Assembly (NCBI RefSeq): GCF_019551475.1
Contig: NZ_CP047159.1
Coordinates: 558,001-622,000 of the forward strand
Source: Prevotella sp. Rep29
GTDB lineage: Bacteria; Bacteroidota; Bacteroidia; Bacteroidales; Bacteroidaceae
Reading direction: 5' to 3'
DNA: 64,000 nucleotides
In this document: positions 61,799-64,000 of the stretch, one piece after another
Position numbering within the stretch: position 1 is the first letter of the stretch
Layout of the letters: each line of letters opens with the position of its first letter
Position numbers and translations under genes: made by a program
Notes under the pieces: model-generated
Database searches by the model: none
Seen by the model: the letters and a program-made list of their open reading frames with translations, nothing else
Told to the model about the DNA's origin: nothing

Positions 61799-62401
61799 AT
61801 GAAAGAACAATTCATCAAACTGCTGCAAGCAACCAAGCGAACGGGGATTGAAAGCGTCGTGAGCTATCTCGAACAAGCCGGATTCTTCCTCGCACCGGCA
61901 TCCGTCAGCCGGCATCTGAGCCACGAGGGCGGATTGCTGGAACACTCACTCAACGTGTGGAAAATGGCGCAGATGTTGCGCATGCAGACCATCGGCATGC
62001 GCCCCGAACTCGAAAAACAACTGCCCGAAGACAGCGTCACCATCGCAGCACTCCTGCACGACGTCTGCAAAGCCAACATCTACAAGACGGTGCAGAAGTG
62101 GCGCAAGGACGAGAACAACCGTTGGGAGTCATACGATGCCTATGACACGGACTACAGCCGCTTCCCCGTCGGGCACGGCGAGAAGTCGGTCATCATGCTC
62201 CTGCGGCTGGGACTGCAACTGACCAACGACGAAATCATCGCCATACGCTGGCACATGGGAGCGTGGAACCTGCCCATGCAAAGCTATGAAGACAAGCAAA
62301 ACATCTCCGTAGCCTACGACGGATGTCCGCTCGCAGCCATCATACAGGCAGCCGACGCACTCGCCACGCACATCCTCGAAACAAAAAAAGAAGAATCATA
62401 A
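61799..62401 (+). CDS. HD-domain phosphohydrolase
   Basis: A 200-residue soluble protein with the HD metal pattern: H in GGLLEHSLNVWKM, HD in IAALLHDVCKANIY, the later H in FPVGHGEKS, and D in AIIQAADALATHI. Related proteins act on nucleotides, but the substrate here is unknown. It probably shares the fucosidase transcript (26 bp gap); the functional link, if any, is not evident. Confidence 0.85.
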   Translation: MKEQFIKLLQATKRTGIESVVSYLEQAGFFLAPASVSRHLSHEGGLLEHSLNVWKMAQMLRMQTIGMRPELEKQLPEDSVTIAALLHDVCKANIYKTVQKWRKDENNRWESYDAYDTDYSRFPVGHGEKSVIMLLRLGLQLTNDEIIAIRWHMGAWNLPMQSYEDKQNISVAYDGCPLAAIIQAADALATHILETKKEES

Positions 62402-62423
62402 CGCGTAGAATCAAAAAAATGAC

Positions 62424-62431
62424 TATCTTTG
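62424..62431 (+). promoter_or_regulatory. -7 element of the M6 metalloprotease gene
   Basis: TATCTTTG matches TAnnTTTG, 42 bp before the ATG. Confidence 0.5.
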
Positions 62432-62473
62432 CCGTCTCAATAAGGAAAAACATAAAATAAAAACAACAAGCAA

Positions 62474-64000
62474 ATGAAAAAGTTTACAACAATCATCTTA
62501 TGTCTTTTTGTAGCCGTCGCGCTACATGCAATACCCGTGAAACCAGGGCAGTGGAAAACGATACGTCTGGCAAACGGAACGGAAATCAAAGCAGAGTTCA
62601 AAGGCGATGAGCATGGACACTGGTGGCAGGCAGCCGACGGGAAGTGCTATGTGAAAGTAGCTCAAACGGACTACTATGAGGAAGCCGCCAAAGAGCAGCT
62701 GCAGAAAAAGGCGCAAATGAAAAGAGCCAAGCGGGCAACAGCCAGAAAGAACAAACTGCGCAGCCGTGCGAAAAAAGCAGGAACTTTCACGGGCAATCAG
62801 AAATGTCTCATCATACTCGTGGAATACGCCGATCAAAGTTTTGAAGCAGGACACGATCAAGCCCTTTTCAACAATGTTGCCAATGCCGAAAACTATTCGG
62901 AGAACGGATATAAAGGCAGCGTGAGAGACTACTTCAAGGCACAGAGCAACGGAACGTTTGTCCTCGATTTCGATGTTGTCGGACCAGTCAAACTGTCCCA
63001 GAACTACAGCTATTACGGACAAAACGACAGCAGAGGCGACGACCTGCGCCCGGGTGCAATGGTCGTGGAGGCACTCGACTCGGTAAAAAATCAAGTCAAT
63101 TTCGCCGATTATGACTGGGATGGCGACGGCGAAGTGGAGCAGGTCTATGTGCTTTATTCAGGAAAGGGAGAGGCTGATGGCGGTGATGACGATACCATCT
63201 GGCCGCACGAATGGTCACTCTCAGGCAACGACTATGGAGATGCATATACGCACAACGGCATCACGATTGACACTTACGCCTGTGGCTCGGAGCTCAGTGG
63301 CGATGGGGGGTTGGGCGGCATCGGTACGTTCTGCCACGAATTCTCACACTGCCTGGGCTTCCCAGATATGTACGACACTCAATATAGCGGAAATTTTGGG
63401 ATGGGACATTTCGACCTTATGAGTAGCGGAAGCTATAACGGCGATAGTTTCCAACCCGCAGAATACACCGCATACGAACGTATGATTGCAGGATGGACCA
63501 TCCCGACAGAACTCGTCAACGACACGGTCATCACCTCAATGGAGGCAGTCAACAAACAAGGAGAGACATTTATTATATATAATAAGGCTTATCCCGATGA
63601 GTATTACCTGATAGAAAACAGACAGAAAACAGGATTCGACGAAGCACTCCCGGGCAGCGGACTCATGATTACACACGTCGATTACGACGAATGGGCATGG
63701 TTCTTCAATATCGTGAACTCCAATTGTGACAATACTCATTATTCAACCATTTATCCGGAATATGCCCAATACTATGACCATTATAAGAATGACCATGAAA
63801 GATGTACGATATTCCATGCGGACGATAACGACAGTTATGAGGCGGGAGACCTGTATCCCTATGCAGGAACCGACAGCCTGACAAACAGGTCGCAGCCGGC
63901 AGCAACGCTGTATAACAAAAATACGGACGGCAAGAAGCTCATGAACGTCCGCATCACGGACATCACAAAGAACAGCGACGGCACCATGTCGTTCAACTTC
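62474..64000 (+). CDS. Secreted M6-family metalloprotease (3' end beyond the window)
   Basis: Open from the ATG at 62474 to the window edge (509 codons). Signal peptide KKFTTIILCLFVAVALHA; a propeptide-like region follows (to about residue 110, basic, with ATARKNKLRSRAKKAG that may be a processing site). The peptidase domain starts around FTGNQKCLIILVEYADQSF and has the zinc site HEFSHCLGFPD (HExxHxxGxxD, about residue 292) and the Met-turn-like GHFDLMSSGSYNG. Such M6 enzymes in Bacteroidetes are often T9SS cargo; the C-terminus that would show this is outside the window. Confidence 0.9.
   Translation, partial: MKKFTTIILCLFVAVALHAIPVKPGQWKTIRLANGTEIKAEFKGDEHGHWWQAADGKCYVKVAQTDYYEEAAKEQLQKKAQMKRAKRATARKNKLRSRAKKAGTFTGNQKCLIILVEYADQSFEAGHDQALFNNVANAENYSENGYKGSVRDYFKAQSNGTFVLDFDVVGPVKLSQNYSYYGQNDSRGDDLRPGAMVVEALDSVKNQVNFADYDWDGDGEVEQVYVLYSGKGEADGGDDDTIWPHEWSLSGNDYGDAYTHNGITIDTYACGSELSGDGGLGGIGTFCHEFSHCLGFPDMYDTQYSGNFGMGHFDLMSSGSYNGDSFQPAEYTAYERMIAGWTIPTELVNDTVITSMEAVNKQGETFIIYNKAYPDEYYLIENRQKTGFDEALPGSGLMITHVDYDEWAWFFNIVNSNCDNTHYSTIYPEYAQYYDHYKNDHERCTIFHADDNDSYEAGDLYPYAGTDSLTNRSQPAATLYNKNTDGKKLMNVRITDITKNSDGTMSFNF

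Overview
The window is chromosomal DNA of a Bacteroidales bacterium, most likely a Prevotella-type organism. Four things point there: promoters of the Bacteroidetes form (TTTG, about 20 nt, TAnnTTTG) before many genes; a type IX secretion (T9SS) regulator/lipoprotein pair (porX, porW) plus T9SS-type C-termini; paired phosphatidylserine synthase and decarboxylase genes; and an ECF sigma / FecR-like anti-sigma / outer-membrane beta-barrel cassette. No species can be named from the sequence alone.

Layout. 1-4.0 kb: end of an LptD-like gene, a CPA2 cation/proton antiporter and peptidase T. 4.0-9.66 kb: an AT-rich accessory island that begins with a 5'-truncated MobV/Mob_Pre relaxase, continues with three overlapping or abutting unknown genes and an opposite-strand ATPase + putative nuclease pair (a defence-like module), and ends at a tRNA-Arg(CCG) gene whose 3' end is copied in structured tandem repeats. 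9.7-18.3 kb: dnaX, a repeat-rich gap, a FtsB/DivIC-like septation gene, a DUF4369-type lipoprotein, dihydroorotase, a membrane metallophosphoesterase and a PlsC acyltransferase. 18.5-27.3 kb: a lipoprotein, an IS1634-type insertion with a 32-bp target duplication, and the sigma / anti-sigma / two-barrel cassette. 28-35 kb: B12-dependent ribonucleotide reductase, folB, an amidase, an MCE-domain protein and dnaA. 35.3-41.3 kb: psd-pssA-DUF4834 divergent from dnaE, then trxA. 41.3-51 kb: a long leftward operon-like run, from the 108-aa HExxH protein through OPT transporter, aroA, a Cys-rich small protein, porW and porX to tsaE. 51.2-54.5 kb: a BspA-like leucine-rich-repeat protein and two small genes. 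55.1-59.6 kb: the xylose operon xylB-xylA-xylE with an unusual leader. 60.4-64 kb: a GH29 fucosidase, an HD-domain protein and the start of a secreted M6 metalloprotease.

The most unusual content is non-coding. At four intergenic loci (13.0, 27.6, 35.2, 60.0 kb) there are arrays of imperfect palindromes spaced exactly 22 bp apart, with the palindrome differing from unit to unit while its symmetry is kept. A 119-bp structured repeat (four copies at 11.7-12.1 kb, a diverged relative at 54.9 kb) shows compensatory changes in its hairpins. Two loci carry 9-nt-period hairpin tracts. A structured element at 54.5-54.8 kb, with its own promoter and a terminator-like hairpin, looks like a stand-alone regulatory RNA. 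Functions for these elements are inference; the repeats, spacing and complementarity are read directly from the sequence.
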